Shown piece after piece: positions 44,612 to 57,199 of a stretch of 64,000 nucleotides of DNA. The notes under the pieces were generated by a model. The model saw nothing but the letters and a program-made list of their open reading frames with translations, did not search any database and was not told where the DNA came from. Source of the stretch: Tetrapyrgos nigripes (lineage: Eukaryota; Basidiomycota; Agaricomycetes; Agaricales; Campanellaceae); NCBI GenBank assembly GCA_013368315.1, contig JAACJM010000109.1, positions 1 to 64,000 on the forward strand, given 5' to 3'. The translations under genes were made by a program, and so were the position numbers. The stretch's first letter is position 1. Every line of letters begins with the position of its first letter.

Positions 44612-46833
44612 ATGGCCAGTCTTGCTACCTCCACCACTCTTCAATTGCTGCCTTCAACAATGCTGAGTCGCAGCGTTTCGGAATTCCGCGTGAAGTTGGA
44701 AACTCAAAGCACGTCTGGAATTGGCGAACTTCGTACCGCCATTGGCAAAACGCCAGAGCGGGTGCTGCCTGAAGGTGGATTGAAAGGTTGGACTACTGTT
44801 CTTGGAGCGTGAGTGTAAAACTCTTTTCCGTAGGAAGACATGCTGATCGTGCGCTCGCAGCGGGTGTATTAGTTTTGCAACTTTCGGGTAATAGACTTGC
44901 AATGAACTTCACTGTCGTTCAGTGTTTCGACTTACACAGATGTTCAGATATATGTTCTCTTTTGGAGTCTATCAAGGTGCGTTTATGAAATTGCCTCGAC
45001 TCACTGCTGTAGCCCTTCATAAGTGACATCCTCTGTATTTCTTCTTTAGACTTCTATGTGCGACACTACCTCACAGATTGTACCCTAAGCAGTATTGGGT
45101 GAGGGATAATTTGCATTCGCTATCAACAATACACTGTGTAGCGACTAAAACTGCGTTATAAGATGGATCGGAAGCGTTCAAACCATGCTACCCCTTGCTC
45201 TAGCCATATTTTCGGGTAAGATATTCGACAAGGGTGGCTTTTATGCAGTGGAATATGTGGGATGTCTCTTATTCACCTTCTCGTGAATATTCAAACTTCC
45301 GGAAGGATAGCCACGAGCTGATTACTTACAGCCTATTTATGCTTTCTCTCGCAAAGCCTGGTCAATACTATCAAGTGAGGAATCTTGCCACTGCCACCTC
45401 CTCGTTATGTGACTCGTTCGCAGATTTTCTTGACTCAAAGTGTTGGCATGGGACTGGGACTCGGTTTAACATATATCCCTACAATGACCCTTTTGACACA
45501 TTATTTCAAAGCTCGACGCGGCTTGGCATCTGGTCTTGTTGTCACTGGTTCTGGATTGGGAGGAGTTGTATTCCCTATAAGTAAGTACCCAAGCCCAGAT
45601 CATGATCACCGCTTTCCAATAATCAACTCACGGTCTTCTTTCCGCTCAGTGATAAAGTACAGGTGCACTCTTACGCATCAACTATGCACGCTCACAATGC
45701 TTCTAGTCAGCTTTTTCCCAAGATCGGGTTTGGTCCAACCGTCCGAGCTAGTGGTTACCTTGTGATTGGATGTACGATTGTTGGACTCTGCCTCATGAGA
45801 ACCGAATATCCTCCAAAAAGGAAGGATCAAGTCCCATCAGACATCAAGTCTTTCTTTTCAGATGCTCGTTATATGATATTCATGCTCGGGTATGTAGCGC
45901 TCAGAGTCTAAACATTCAGAATATCTGACAACATACATCCCAGGGCTTTGGTAGCACAATTTGGCGTTTTCTTTCCCGGTATGTCGTCCAATTTGGACTT
46001 CAGTTTGTGGAATCTGAAATTACTTATACGCTCAGCCAGCTACATCCAACTCTACTCGATCCAACATCACGTCGACCAGAATATTTCGTTTTACTCCGTA
46101 AGCCATGTTTATACACTTAACTAGTCGCTACATCATGCACTCCTCCAACAGATCGCAATTGTCAACGGCAGCAGTATTTTGGGAAGGATAATCGGCTGCC
46201 ACTTTGCTGATGTGTACGGCCCCTTGAACATTCAAGTATGCTTCACTCTCGCCACTGGAGCCAGTATCTGGGCTGTACTTAAAATGTAAATCATTTGTGT
46301 GGCATATGTCATTTCGTAAACTGATTCATTCTCTCCCACCAGTCATGATACTGGCTCATTAGTTGCCATCAGTATCTTCTATGGAATTACTTCCGGTGCT
46401 TGGTGGCCGCTTACTTACAACTCCCTGGCTTCTTTGGCTCAGGATACAAGCGAAGTAGGGTACGTTCTTTGGTCCCTTCGCCATTTTGTTCGAATTCTTC
46501 ATCGAGTCGCTGATGTTATGAACCCGGGCCTGTCTTGCAATCCGGAACAATAGAGCTCGAGTCGGTCTCGCCTTGGCACTGAGTAGTTTCGGCACACTTG
46601 GAGCTCCTCCTGTCCAAGGATCACTTCTCAATGAGACGTATGAATGGATCAGGCCAGTCGTATTTTCTGCGGTCAGTCTTGAATCTTGATCCCAAGTTCT
46701 AATCTCTATACTAAGTATCCAGCTTACACTGATGTTTAATTAATATTTATAGACAATGACAATTGGAGGAGCCTTCTTCATCCTGATAGCCCGTACGCTT
46801 CAGGCTAAGAAGTTAAATAAACAGAGGGTTTGA
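44612..46833 (+). CDS. MFS transporter, monocarboxylate type
   Basis: Fifteen exons join in frame to about 454 residues, with donors and acceptors checked through the gene (first exon 44612-44808, last 46753-46833; one exon, 45650-45662, is 13 nt). After a cytosolic N-terminus the protein shows the MCT-like pattern: FGVYQDFYVRHYL, WIGSVQTMLPLALAIFSGKI, FLTQSVGMGLGLGLTYIPTM, HYFKARRGLASGLVVTGSGL, GFGPTVRASGYLVIGC, YIQLYSIQHH, NGSSILGRIIGCHFADVYGP and SIFYGITSGAWWPLTYNSLA. Fungal members import carboxylates or riboflavin-like compounds; the substrate here cannot be told. A TATATATA run at 44592-44599 is very close to the ATG, so the true core promoter may be elsewhere. Confidence 0.88.
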
Positions 46834-47134
46834 GTCATGGTGGAGCCGATCTTTCGTGTAGGATGCTCATTGCAGTCGAAGTCACCGTGGGTTGGATATG
46901 ATTGGATCATCATCTTTGCTTTCGTTCGCGGGGAAACAAGACCAAAGTCTTTACAAGCGGCTGCGCGTGAAGGGGCCATCTCGCCCTTGATATTGTGACT
47001 GCGCAACGCCACCCCCCTTGAAGGGGCCACTTGTCATGTATCTATCTATCTACATATCTATTTACACAGAACTATATACGCAGCCCCGATCCGTTCTATT
47101 TATGTGCATTCGACAAATTTTGTTGAATTCCTTT

Positions 47135-48125
47135 CTAGTCAAACTTGACAAGCCCAGGAGCAGTTCCCTTCTGAACTTGTGCCCAGGATTCACGAGAGCT
47201 GATATCCTTCCACCACCTTCACCCGGGTATGCCCAGGACAGAATCAAAGATTAGAAATTCACAGAAATTTTTTATAGCAGACACCCCAAACTCACCTCGC
47301 GATATTAGGTCCCTTGCTAGTCAGTATATCACTTCCTCCCAGAGCTAGGCGGGCTCCCGAGGGTAGGTGGAATAGGTCTATCATTGTGAGTTCCTATTGA
47401 AGATAGTAATGAACAGCCTGTCAGAATAACTTGAAGCAGAAGTGGGAAGCGACGCCTCACATTTCCGGCTAAATACTTCTGCTTAGCTAAAATCCTCTCG
47501 TATCCGTCCAGTTTTGCATCAAGAGCCTTGATAGCTTCGTTGTAGTTAGCTTCGTTTTTGGGTTGCTTGAAGAGCCTGCCAGGTTTGGGGGTCGCCATCG
47601 GCCAAGGACGTATATATATGAATGTATTTTTGACTCACATAGGCTTAACAATGGCCTCGAAATTGGCCTCATCAACCAGAGGTCCAAAGTTCGAGACTTC
47701 GACTGAGGCAGCCTGGTCGAATATTGCTTTTGCCTTTATATCTGAGGAATCTGGAGCGAGTTTAGGTCCTTGATCTGGGTATTTGGCTTCCAAGTAACGA
47801 CAGATGGCGCGGCATTCGTAGACGACGAAGGCGTCGTCGTCCTAAGATAAAATACCGTAAATAAGATGAAAGTAGAGTAGAATTTAGGAGTCAAGCCAGT
47901 CAAGACTCAAGAGACGATACAACGAGCCAATAATAAGCATCGCTGAGCGCTCACCAGATAAGGAACTTGACCAAAAGGATGTTTCTCCAGGTATTCAGGG
48001 CTTTTGTGTTCATATTTAGTCCAATCAACGGCATGGTATTCGAAAGGAATCTTTTTCTCGAAGAGGACGATGGCAACGCGTTGGAGATTGGAGGATAGGT
48101 CGAAGCCGTACAGTTTGAGAACCAT
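47135..48125 (-). CDS. Phi-like glutathione S-transferase
   Basis: Five exons (48125-47955, 47841-47639, 47575-47461, 47393-47296, 47216-47135) give 222 residues. The thioredoxin-like N-domain has the Ser of SSNLQRVAIVL at the usual catalytic place and HPFGQVPYL with the cis-Pro; YECRAICRYLEAKY carries the glutathione-binding Glu-Ser-type position as E-C. The helical C-domain has LDGYERILAKQKYLAGN. In the last exons the family block ITLADLYHLPYG reads LTMIDLFHLPSG, a mild divergence. Such enzymes conjugate glutathione to electrophiles. It is a paralog of the gene at 60267 and the source-like relative of the fragment at 42810. Confidence 0.88.
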
Positions 48126-48275
48126 TTTATTTTGGATTTTGTTTTCAGGAGAAGAGATGAAAAGATGAGGGGAATAGGGATGAGGTGAAAGGTAAGTAGC
48201 TAAGCGTCAATATATACTGTAAGTCGAGGATGCTTACGTGCTGTATATCACGGAGATTAACCGTCGAAGGGGCAA

Positions 48276-48420
48276 CTCGACAAGTGCTCATGGCCATGAT
48301 CACTAATCCTTTCTATAGACTGTGATAAGTATCATACTTGAGTAATTTGACTCGACGAGCGCTCATGGCCATGATCACTAATCCTTTCATATAGACTGTG
48401 ATAAGTATCGTACTTGATAT
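48276..48420 (+). repeat. Tandem duplication of about 75 bp
   Basis: The unit starting CTCGACAAGTGCTCATGGCC at 48276 repeats at 48351 with a few changes, upstream of the GST gene at 47135-48125. Confidence 0.8.
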
Positions 48421-49471
48421 CGTACTTGAAGCAATAGAGCTCACGCGCTCCGTATACTATTTTGTAGATTATTCCGGATCCGGGATTATTCGAGGATTAT
48501 TCTTTACCCCTCCACCTTACTAGATTCTTACTCATACTCCACTCTTCGTAGATACATGAATATTCTACTATATTTTACTAGGAAGCTGGCCACACTGGGA
48601 AGCTGGCCATTTGGTAAATATCTCTAAAACGAGCAAACTCTGTACAACTTTTTTAACATGAAAAAATACTACCAAATGATGACGGTCCGCAAACCAAAGC
48701 TCTTGGATGGGGGTGTAGCGGACGTCGAGATATCGGCAAAATCTGACATGAAATGATGGGAATGACGCAAAATCCTTAGGTAAGCAACCACCCATGACTT
48801 GGTCATTGAGTCATATCTCAACGTCCTCTGCGTCTTTTACGTCGATTTTTGGCTTCTTTCAGTCCCTCGTGTCTCTGCTTCTTTCACAATCACCTTATCT
48901 ACTGACTCGCACATTTTCCTACCCTGTACATCCATTCTACCTTCAAGATTGCTTGTCTGCCCGGGTGCTCAACACTCCAGCTTGTCCCTCACATAGTGAC
49001 TCCAGATCACTTCGAGCTACATTGAAATTTCACTGTCTCACTCACTACATCTTCTAAGGTATGTCAGTGTGCGTTTTCTATTTTTAAGGTTTTTTTTTGA
49101 TACTCTAGCAGGTTCCATTCTTCGCTGATACCCTACGCGCAAGGGCTGCGTGATGAAGTCCTCGGGTAGAGATGATTGATTTGACAGACCCACCAGTGTT
49201 GGAAATGAGTAACCTTTCCTTCAACCTTCCATACTGAGCAAAACTCATGGTGATTGTCTCGCAGATATTTCCTCAGGCGACGTTGACATTGGGCCATTTC
49301 TCCCCAAACATCACCTTCTCTCTGTTGACCCTTAGCACAAATGCACCAGCTGTAACCTCATAGTATCATAATAGACTGCATTTATATGCTATCCTATGAT
49401 CGTCTGAAGCACACAGCGGCCCCTCCATTGTTTTTTTTTCAGTCCAGCCTTCCATCTCATTTTTTCTCCCT
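48421..49471. other. Intergenic, no gene seen
   Basis: This AT-rich stretch lies between the GST promoter and the pogo-type transposase. I looked for terminal repeats of the pogo element here and found none that match its right side. Confidence 0.35.
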
Positions 49472-51489
49472 ATGCCGCCTAAATCAACTCTTGACCTTGA
49501 TCCTCTTGGCGATCCTACTCTTACCCAGGAGGAACGAATGGATTATGCTGTTCGGGCCATGGAAGAAGACCCTAGACGATCTCAGCACACCGTTGCGAAA
49601 TTTTATGAAGTCCCGCGAGCTACTCTTGGCACTCGTCTCAAAGGAATCCGGCCGCGTAAAGAAGCTCACGAACATGAACAAAACCTCTCCAATGCTCAGG
49701 AAGAGATTATGGTGGAATGGGCCAAGGTTAGAGGACGGCGAGGAGTCCCTATGTCACTTGCTTTATTGGGTAGCTATGCCGCACATGTATGTGGTCGAGA
49801 ACTAGGAGCATCATGGCCACAACGCTTCCTCAACCGCCACCCTGACCTCAAGATCAAACTTACTCAGTTGTTAGAGTCATGCCGAGCCAAGGCACTCAAT
49901 CAAAAAACAGTTAACAATCACTTTGACCTACTCGAATCCACTATCAAAGAGTTCAATATTGACCCGGAGCATATGTGGAATATGGATGAAAAGGGTATTC
50001 AGTTAGGCATTGGAAGACGGATAGCTGCACTGGTTGATCGTGAACAGAAGTCGGTCTATTCTGTTCAGAGTGGGAACCGTGATTTGATTACCATCGTTGA
50101 GGCCGTGAATGCCAAAGGCAAGGCGTTACATTCCTCATTCATCTTCCCAGGTATGAAACGAGATCTCAGATGGGCGGAAAATAATCCCGATAATGCAAGG
50201 TGAGTACTTCATTGTTTGCTGATGATCTGTTTTTTGACTTCTATAAAATTTGTCTTTTAGTATCTCAATCTCGCCGAATGGTTGGACTGATCAAGAGCTT
50301 GGGTTGATGTGGCTGGAGAAGGATTTTGAACCCAACACCAGACCCAATCCTGAACTTAAACGTCAAACAAAGTGGCGTCTCCTCATCCTTGACGGACACA
50401 ACTCCCATTGTACATATCGCTTCTGCAATTTTGCAGAAGAGCATTGGATTATCGTACTTTGCTTGCCACCCCATACCACCCATGCCCTACAGCCATGTGA
50501 TGTTGGAGTTTTTGGCCCACTCGCCGTAAAATGGAAGGCTTTAATCACCAGTTTAGGTATGTTTTGCTCTATTCTTATTCTCAAAAACATATTCAGACAG
50601 TCATGGTATACTTCCAGCTCAACGATCTATTGATATCGACAAATACAACCTACTATTCTACTTTGCAACAGCCCGTGCAAGTGCCTTCCAGGTGGATACA
50701 ATTATCGCTTCCTTTGTGAAGTGTGGTATCCACCCCTTGAATCGCCACATCATTTCCCCTGAAATGTATGAACCATCCAAACTTACCACTACAAAATCAG
50801 CTCTACCTATAGGCCCTCGCTTTCCTACATTTCTGACACCTGTGCTCAGCAAGAATGTGTCGTCTTCTTCAGACTCTTCAGAAAATCTCCTGCCCGCAGT
50901 TACTGGACTTCGCCTAGAGTTGCCACAGAAGTCGCGAAGCCATGCGAGCCGAGAAACATTGCTGGCGGAGAATGATCACCTTCGTTCTCTCATGGAGAAG
51001 TGTATTGAGGGTATGTCAGAGATGTATGCACACATGAAGTTGATGGAAGTTGAGAATGCTGATCTTCGAAAACGGGCATTTGACCGGACTACCAAGAAGA
51101 AGGCTGTGTATTTTGAAGGTGCCCGTTTGATGACATCGTTGGAGATGCTGGAGGCTCTAGCACGAAGTGCATGGGGTAAATGGATGAAGGAAGTGTTCAC
51201 AGAAGCACAGCCCCGTTTCAAGGAAATCAAGAATCGGCTCAAAGCCTACGAGAAGGGACTAGCAGACACACAAAAGGAGATTGATAGACAGAAGGTGAAG
51301 GAAAAGAAGGAACGCGAGCATGAAGAAAAGAAGGCTGAACGGGCAAGAGTGGCTGCAGAAAACAAAGAACGAAAGAGGGTAGAGAGAGAGAGGATCAAGG
51401 AAGCAAAGCGACTAGAGAAAGAAGGGCTGCAGCCCAAATTAGTGTTGGTTGTCGATGTGGTAGTGGACGTGGCAGAGGTAGGGGAGTGA
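49472..51489 (+). CDS. Pogo-type (CENP-B/DDE) transposase
   Basis: Exons 49472-50199, 50261-50556 and 50618-51489 join in frame. The N-terminus MPPKSTLDLDPLG leads into a psq/HTH (AVRAMEEDPRRSQHTVAKFY, VPRATLGTRLKG), a CENP-B-type HTH (GRELGASWPQRFLNRHPDLK) and a DDE_1 catalytic domain with MDEKGIQLG (first Asp), LLILDGHNSH (second Asp) and LQPCDVGVFGPL (third Asp). A long charged, coiled-coil-like region follows (repeated KEKKEREHEEKKAERARV type). The frame then passes into VVDVVVDVAEVGE, which is the wrong frame of an RGG-coding stretch, so a one-base shift has probably occurred near 51440-51455. No terminal inverted repeats were found, so this may be an old immobile copy. Confidence 0.8.
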
Positions 51490-52078
51490 GGGGTGGTGGG
51501 CGTGGAAGGGGACGAGGACGGGGACAGGGACGGGGCAAAGGAAGCCAGTCGGCTAGTATTTCAGACAATGGAGAAAGGTTTGACTGGGGATCTGCTGAAG
51601 ACTCTGATTCATCGTTGTCTTCATCATCCACTACACCCATACCTGCAGTGCCACAACCAAAACCAAGACCTAGACCAGTGCAAAAAAGAATCACCACTGC
51701 ATCCGATAACATCCCAACACTTCCTAAGCCAAGGCCAAAACCAATGCCAGTCAGGACCAACAACAGTGCACCCGAGCAGCCAGTGGTACACATTGACACT
51801 GATTCTACAGGTGGAGCTGATACTGATTCTGAGAAGGATCCATTGCTTGGAGACGAGGGCAACAGTGAGAGTGAAAGTGAGGCTGAGGCCATTCCAGAGG
51901 AAGAATGCATCATAGCCGGGATTCTTAGGCACCAGTGGTCATGGAGCGAGCTGATGTTCGAGGTAGCATGGAGGATGGTGATGTGACATGGCAGGACTTG
52001 ACCAGCGTTGACGATTGCTTGGCTTTGGATGAGTATTTGAAGAAGCAGGGTGTTGAGAAGCCGAGTGATCTGATATGA
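51486..52078 (+). pseudogene. Displaced RGG-rich and acidic tail of the pogo-type transposase
   Basis: In another frame the sequence continues as VRGGGRGRGRGRGQGRGKGS, then Ser/Asp-rich, a PKPRPRPVQKR region and an acidic stretch, open to 51986. A final block (SMEDGDVTWQDLTSVDDCLA ending in KPSDLI, stop at 52076-52078) is in yet another frame. It is most simply the C-terminus of the same protein after one or two frame changes, or a spliced exon set that I could not resolve. Confidence 0.45.
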
Positions 52079-53445
52079 TTCGGTGGATACTTTTCTTGAT
52101 TGCAGTGGAGTGTACAAAGATACAGCAATATGTAAATAAGTCTTTATATTCTGTTGATATCAGAGAAAGAATGTTAGCAGGTTGAGGAGTGGTTATCATG
52201 CAGAAGAGCACATACCTGAGTCCTGCGTACTAACCAGATAGCTCACCCCTGAGTTTACAGTGTTACCTGCTTCAGATAGTCACCTGTCACCTGGCTATAG
52301 CAATAAAGATCCATAGCTTTCCTCTAAATATAATTCCTGCCTGTTCTCGCTAGAGTGGTGAGCTTGAGTTACAGTCAGTGGTCACGTATGATAGAAAAGA
52401 GTCTGTGTGGAAGAGAGCTATAGTTATACGTCATTGAAGCATCTGTGAAGCTCTGAATGGGTCAGAATACCTTGATAGTCCAAGCTCTGGATGCCAGGTA
52501 GACTGGGATGAACGATAGCGACGTGAATATAAGGCGAGGAGTCAGAGGACGGACGACGTCGTTGACGCGGAATGGTTGCTTATAAAGGTTCTCACGCATG
52601 GCCAGCTACTCGGTTTGGGCCAAATACCGACTCGTCGCAGAAGAATATTCACTGGGCTGGCACTTTCATCTGTAAAAATCCCAGACTCATATTTCTAATA
52701 GCCAGGAACCTACGCTATCCATTGATAACATTTTTGTACCTACAAGGCATCACTGTGAATATCTATGATTTAAATACGCTATGGTGGCCAGGTTCATCAT
52801 CAGCAAATTCTCAACGGGTATGGGATGTATGGGACCATACATCCCATACCAAATTATACGTGTATGGAGCAGAGGGGGGGGTACATAAATCCCATACATG
52901 CGTATGGGACTGGTATGAGGGTATTCTATACACATCCATACCCACATCTATACATACCTGATCTATGCACCACTGCTGTTCCTTCATTGTCGGCATTGCC
53001 ATTGTTGTCGCTGACTCAATACTAAAGTGAAGGAGGGATTAAAAGATATATTCAGAGGTAGACTACATAACATCTATGTACATATTACAGTATCAACCAA
53101 ATGCCTCTAAAACACCAAGCCACTGACTAACCCACTGTCAAGCCTACCGCTCAGCGCTCACAACCTTCCTACAATCCGACATCCAATCACAATCATGCAG
53201 CTCCTATAGACGAAAGGCTAAGGGAAGAACATGTTTTAGTAGCGAACAACACGAAAGCGAAAAAATACGAACCAAGATACAACAATAGAATCCGAGATGA
53301 GAACATAGAGCTTGAGAGGGGACAGCGTCAGTCATAAATTGGACAGAGATGAGGATGATGACACACCTGGGCTATGAAGAGATGAAATACTGCAAGAACA
53401 CATAGCACGTCAGCTAAACATGAAGACAAATTGAGATTTGACGAC
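52079..53445. other. Intergenic with GTATGGG palindrome, no gene seen
   Basis: No supported gene occurs here; the notable part is the palindromic GTATGGG/CCCATAC region around 52817-52950. Confidence 0.4.
52817..52950. repeat. GTATGGG/CCCATAC palindrome and repeats
   Basis: GGTATGGGATGTATGG at 52817-52832 is followed after two bases by its exact inverse (52835-52850). More CATACCC and TATGGG units follow up to about 52950. The same motif set occurs at 54046-54172. Confidence 0.65.
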
Positions 53446-54045
53446 TCACCATAAAGACGGACACCGGCAGATAACCTCGATCATTCCATTCCATACTTCA
53501 CTTGAAGATAAACAATGATTGACGAAGAGACTTGACGCAGCCCCAGAACGTGCAGTATAGCGGAGGGAATAGAGATCGAAAGGAAACGGAACGCTGAGTA
53601 GCGATGTTGTTGAGGAAAGAAAGGGCACGAGAACACAGCATTTCCGCGCCAGTTTGATCAAGAAAAAATTTCCAGCTCCGACTGAAATTTGTCTCGTGAC
53701 CGCGACACGTCGCCTCTTGGCACTCGCTTCACCCGCCAACTGCGGGCGCTGCAAGGCGCTCCAGCGCTCATCGTCGATGAACGTTGTGTCAGGAAATGCA
53801 ACTCTTTTGGCCAGCTAATACAATTAAGATATTGATGTCTATGTACTTCCTAATCCCTACACTAGAGTATTCACTTACTGAATCATGCGTCGTGACTGAC
53901 CTCCAACTTGAACAGCGATGGCGATAACTTGTACTAGTAGTAACAACAACAACAAGCATACTAGTTGCAGCAGTACCGCTACGTGCTTTGAAGGCAAGTG
54001 TTTGCCAAAACATCTGGTCAACACATTATTAACTCACCCTGTCCA
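53446..54045. other. Unassigned, possible tiny ORF
   Basis: On the minus strand an ATG at about 53495 opens MEWNDRGYLPVSVFM before a GTGAGT donor; the exon chain beyond it could not be closed convincingly. Otherwise there is an AAC microsatellite near 53940-53960. Confidence 0.25.
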
Positions 54046-54172
54046 TACGCTCATACTCGCCCATACATCCATACAAAATGTGTATGGAGCATTTTGAAGA
54101 GATTTCAGTGAAATGTGTATGAAAATGTATGGGTCCCATACCCTCCATACTTTCCATACCTTCCATACAATT
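54046..54172. repeat. Second CCATAC/GTATGG-rich repeat
   Basis: Multiple CCATAC units (CCATACATCCATAC, CCCATACCCTCCATAC) and inverse TGTATGG units lie within 130 bp, as at 52817-52950. It sits just downstream of the gene at 54269 on its 3' side. Confidence 0.5.
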
Positions 54173-54268
54173 GCGAGTTTGCTGATGATGGTATTTGATA
54201 GTAGGTATGAAAGCTCTCCTCGAGAGCCAGCAATATTCATTACATTTTCATACTTCATCTACTACACA

Positions 54269-55142
54269 CTACGACTCCCATTTCTCTACCACCTTCCCAA
54301 TCTCCATCGCAAAACCAATCAACTCCGTTCTCAGCTCTGTGAAAAACCGGGACCAGTTCTCCAAATTGTCGTCACCTCGAAGCACACTGCCCGTATAAAC
54401 CTGATGTGAGAAGCTCAGCTTTTCGTACGCTTCAAAGACCTCGGGATGTTGGGCGCGAAGAGGGGAGTCTGGAGGGAGAGTAGATATCGTGTCTACCATC
54501 ATTTGCACGATTTTGAGAATACCAGCCCGTCCTCGACCTATTGGCGAATCGAGTTCTACTACAGCGGATTGAAGGACCTTCATAAAACAATGCTTTCCGT
54601 CAGACATACCACGCACTGTAGAACAATTCACTGACTTACAGCATGAAAAGACTCTGCTTCAGCAGGAGGTCGTGCTGCAAGGTAAAGAATAATCTGATTC
54701 GCAAGAAGATACGCTCTCCAGAAATACTCTTGATCTTGACCAGGAGGAATACTAGGCAACTCCGTGTTGGCTGTCATTTCGAGTGATTTCAGCAAGTCTT
54801 CCGCTGGATAGACATATGGAGACACTGTTGGGTTCGAGCCGTCCGCTCCAGATGAAGCTTGGGAGTAAGCTCTTTTCGTAGCATTTTGGTAGCAGGGACC
54901 ATATCTGAGTGCTGTGAAGATTTGCGCGATTAACTTGTCTGACAATATCGATATAGTCATAGAGAGAGTATTAGTACGTATGCGTACCTTTGAGCTCTCC
55001 CAGTGTGTACTTCGTGCTGAATGGACGTACAGCAACTTGTGAACTAAACATTCTTTTCAAGGAGCTACCTTTTTCTCCACGCAGCGGTGAAAGCTGCCCC
55101 AGAGATCTAATGTACGACGCAACTCGGTACGCCGTCATCATG
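54269..55142 (-). CDS. Probable mitochondrial protein of unknown function
   Basis: Three exons join in frame: MMTAYRVASYIRSLGQLSPL (start 55142) to GELK, a second from ALRYGPCYQNATKRAYSQ to AEAESFHA, and a third from VLQSAVVELDSPIGRGRAGI to VEKWES, stop at 54269. The first 50 residues are Arg/Ser-rich with almost no acidic residues (RMFSSQVAVRPFSTKY), like a mitochondrial presequence. The rest is mostly helical with no motif that I recognise. A start further upstream (55264) is open but would add an Arg-rich segment; the ATG pair at 55139-55142 is preferred because it gives a normal presequence length. Confidence 0.55.
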
Positions 55143-55768
55143 GTAAGAAAGCAAGAAGAAACAAGACGTGTGATCGTGGGAGCATCACGTGAACGTCCAC
55201 GCTTCAGGTTTAGCCGGTTGCCCGGCATCGCAAGAGGGCTTGTTCTGAACCTACTCCTCCTCACCGCATCCTCTTCTTCATGGCTCCTAGCCTTCCAAAT
55301 ATTTGTGTGGTTTTAGAACTAATCTGAAAGCGAGACCATATCCATGGGAGCCGGAAGACCCATGTACATAGGTACCGTATGTGAGTAGTAGTTGTTCGTC
55401 GACTCAAACACGGTGGACGGATACTGCGAGGGGAACGCGGAATAAAGTGCTCGTAACTCTCATTGAGCTATTACTTCATTCAGAGTCTGGACTAGCTGGA
55501 GCAGAGGACCTATATAAAATCATAGGCGGACTGTCTGTCTGGCAAATGCTATCATTGGCCTTCCTGCTGTAGCATTCAGGTCGTTTTCGCCAGCTATGAA
55601 GATTTAGGCTGGAGAGAGGTTCCTCGAGTCGAGAAATTAGCAAACGACATATGATAAGTACCTACCCAATTGTACATATGATAGAAACGACCGACTGCCT
55701 AATTAAGTACATAATAAATAGGTCCATTTCCTAAAAAGAGAGCTTCAAATCAATAAGTAGCTGATCGC
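55143..55768. other. Intergenic, no gene seen
   Basis: This is the upstream region of the gene at 54269 and the 3' side of the cupredoxin gene. Nothing further is supported. Confidence 0.4.
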
Positions 55769-57093
55769 TCAAATCATCGCCATAATGACCCCAACAAATC
55801 CAAGAACCAAAGACCCCTTGTTCATCGACATCGAGACCGCTCCGTTGTTACCACCGTTGCCACTGTCTCCATTCCCAGATCCCGAACCTCCATTCCCATT
55901 TCCAGAGCTCGAGGAATCACCCTTAACCCCCGAACTCCCTGGTCCAGCCTGTGCAATGGCCAGCGCCTGAAAAGCCGCAAAGTTATTCGCGCCAGTCTCC
56001 ACCGCATTAATCGAAAACACCATTCCAGCACCACAATGAGACGCAGGTTGAGTTTGTTGGCAATAACCCCAGATGGGTGCGGTATCATTGATAGTAATTT
56101 GGAAAGTGGGGAAATTCGAAGTGACGTCTGGAGCAACAAAACGGAATCCAGAGGTGAATCCACCATCCTTGGGAGTACAGGGGGTGTTGAAGTTGGATTG
56201 GGTGACGGTGTGGTTTTTCTGGTGGAATTCGAAGATGACGGTGTCACCCAGAGAGGTGGAGATGTTCATGGGGTTGTACATCAACTGGCCTGAATCGCCG
56301 ACGATGATTGTGTGAGTGACTGGTTGAGGAGCGTAGGTTGGTTCTATGTAAAGGAGTCAGTACTCAAGGCGATCCGTATATTTATTGACAAAATACTCAC
56401 CAGGTGTTCCCTCATAACTCGTATACGTACTCACCCAAACCGAACCTGAACTGGTCACCGTCGCCGTTGCTTCAGCCCAAGTCTGCGAAGGCGGGGTACT
56501 CGTAACAGCTTCAACAGTCGATTCCCCACTCGTACCAACAGCTTTAGCTTTGAACGCTTCGAACGATTTATCTGAATCAGCTGGAGGAGGGTTGATCGCA
56601 AAGACCATTCCTTGACCGCAGTGAGGTTTAGGCATAGTCTGTTGACAGTAGATCCAGACGGGGTTGGTGTCGTTGACAGTGACGGACCAATTTGGAAGGG
56701 GACCGCCTTCGGAACCTGAGGCAACTTGCATGCTAAACGAACAATGTTAATGCGAGGAAGAAGAGAAAAATCGGTGATGATCAACTCACAACCCAGAATT
56801 AATACCCCCATCAGCAGGTGAACAAGGAGAGTCAAAACTCGATTGAGTCACTGTGTGATTCTTGGGATGGCTGAAGAGAAAATTGTGTGAGCGCTCAGTT
56901 TATCAAGAGAGAGAACTTGTACTTACAAAACAAAGTTCACAGTATCGCCAGGCTGGGCAATCACGTATTCGGGATAGAATACCAAATTGCCATTGGGACC
57001 AACAGCGACGTCATAGTTGGTGGCGAAGGCACTTGTCGCAAAGGCCAAAGCACTGGCAGCGAGGATGAGAGTCCGAGTCGTGCTGGAGCGCAT
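55769..57093 (-). CDS. Double cupredoxin protein with GPI-type C-terminus
   Basis: The gene starts MRSSTTRTLILAASALAFAT at 57093, a signal peptide, and ends at 55769. Two cupredoxin repeats follow: the first with KNHTVTQSSFDSPC and IYCQQTMPKPHCGQGMVF, the second with KNHTVTQSNFNTPC and GYCQQTQPASHCGAGMVF. In each, His, Cys, His and Met are at the positions expected for a type 1 blue-copper site. A Ser/Gly/Asn-rich linker and a hydrophobic end (GSLVLGFVGVIMAMI) form a GPI-anchoring signal. Introns lie near 56880-56935, 56735-56790 and 56345-56400. It is probably a cell-wall or plasma-membrane copper protein of the fungal extracellular serine-rich type; its role (redox or copper binding) is unknown. 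Confidence 0.85.
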
Positions 57094-57199
57094 AGTTCAA
57101 GTTGATTAGAAGAATTTAAGTTTTGTAATCTAACACTGGAAGGGAGAGGAGGGAAGGGAAGAAAGAAGGTGAGGAATCCAACGAGTCGGAGTAGTGCTC

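Noticed and set aside
53167..53500. Minus-strand micro-gene beginning MEWNDRGYLPVSVFM
   Set aside because: The start exon looks coding and has a good donor, but the only in-frame continuation gives a 28-residue product with no family support; not enough to call a gene.
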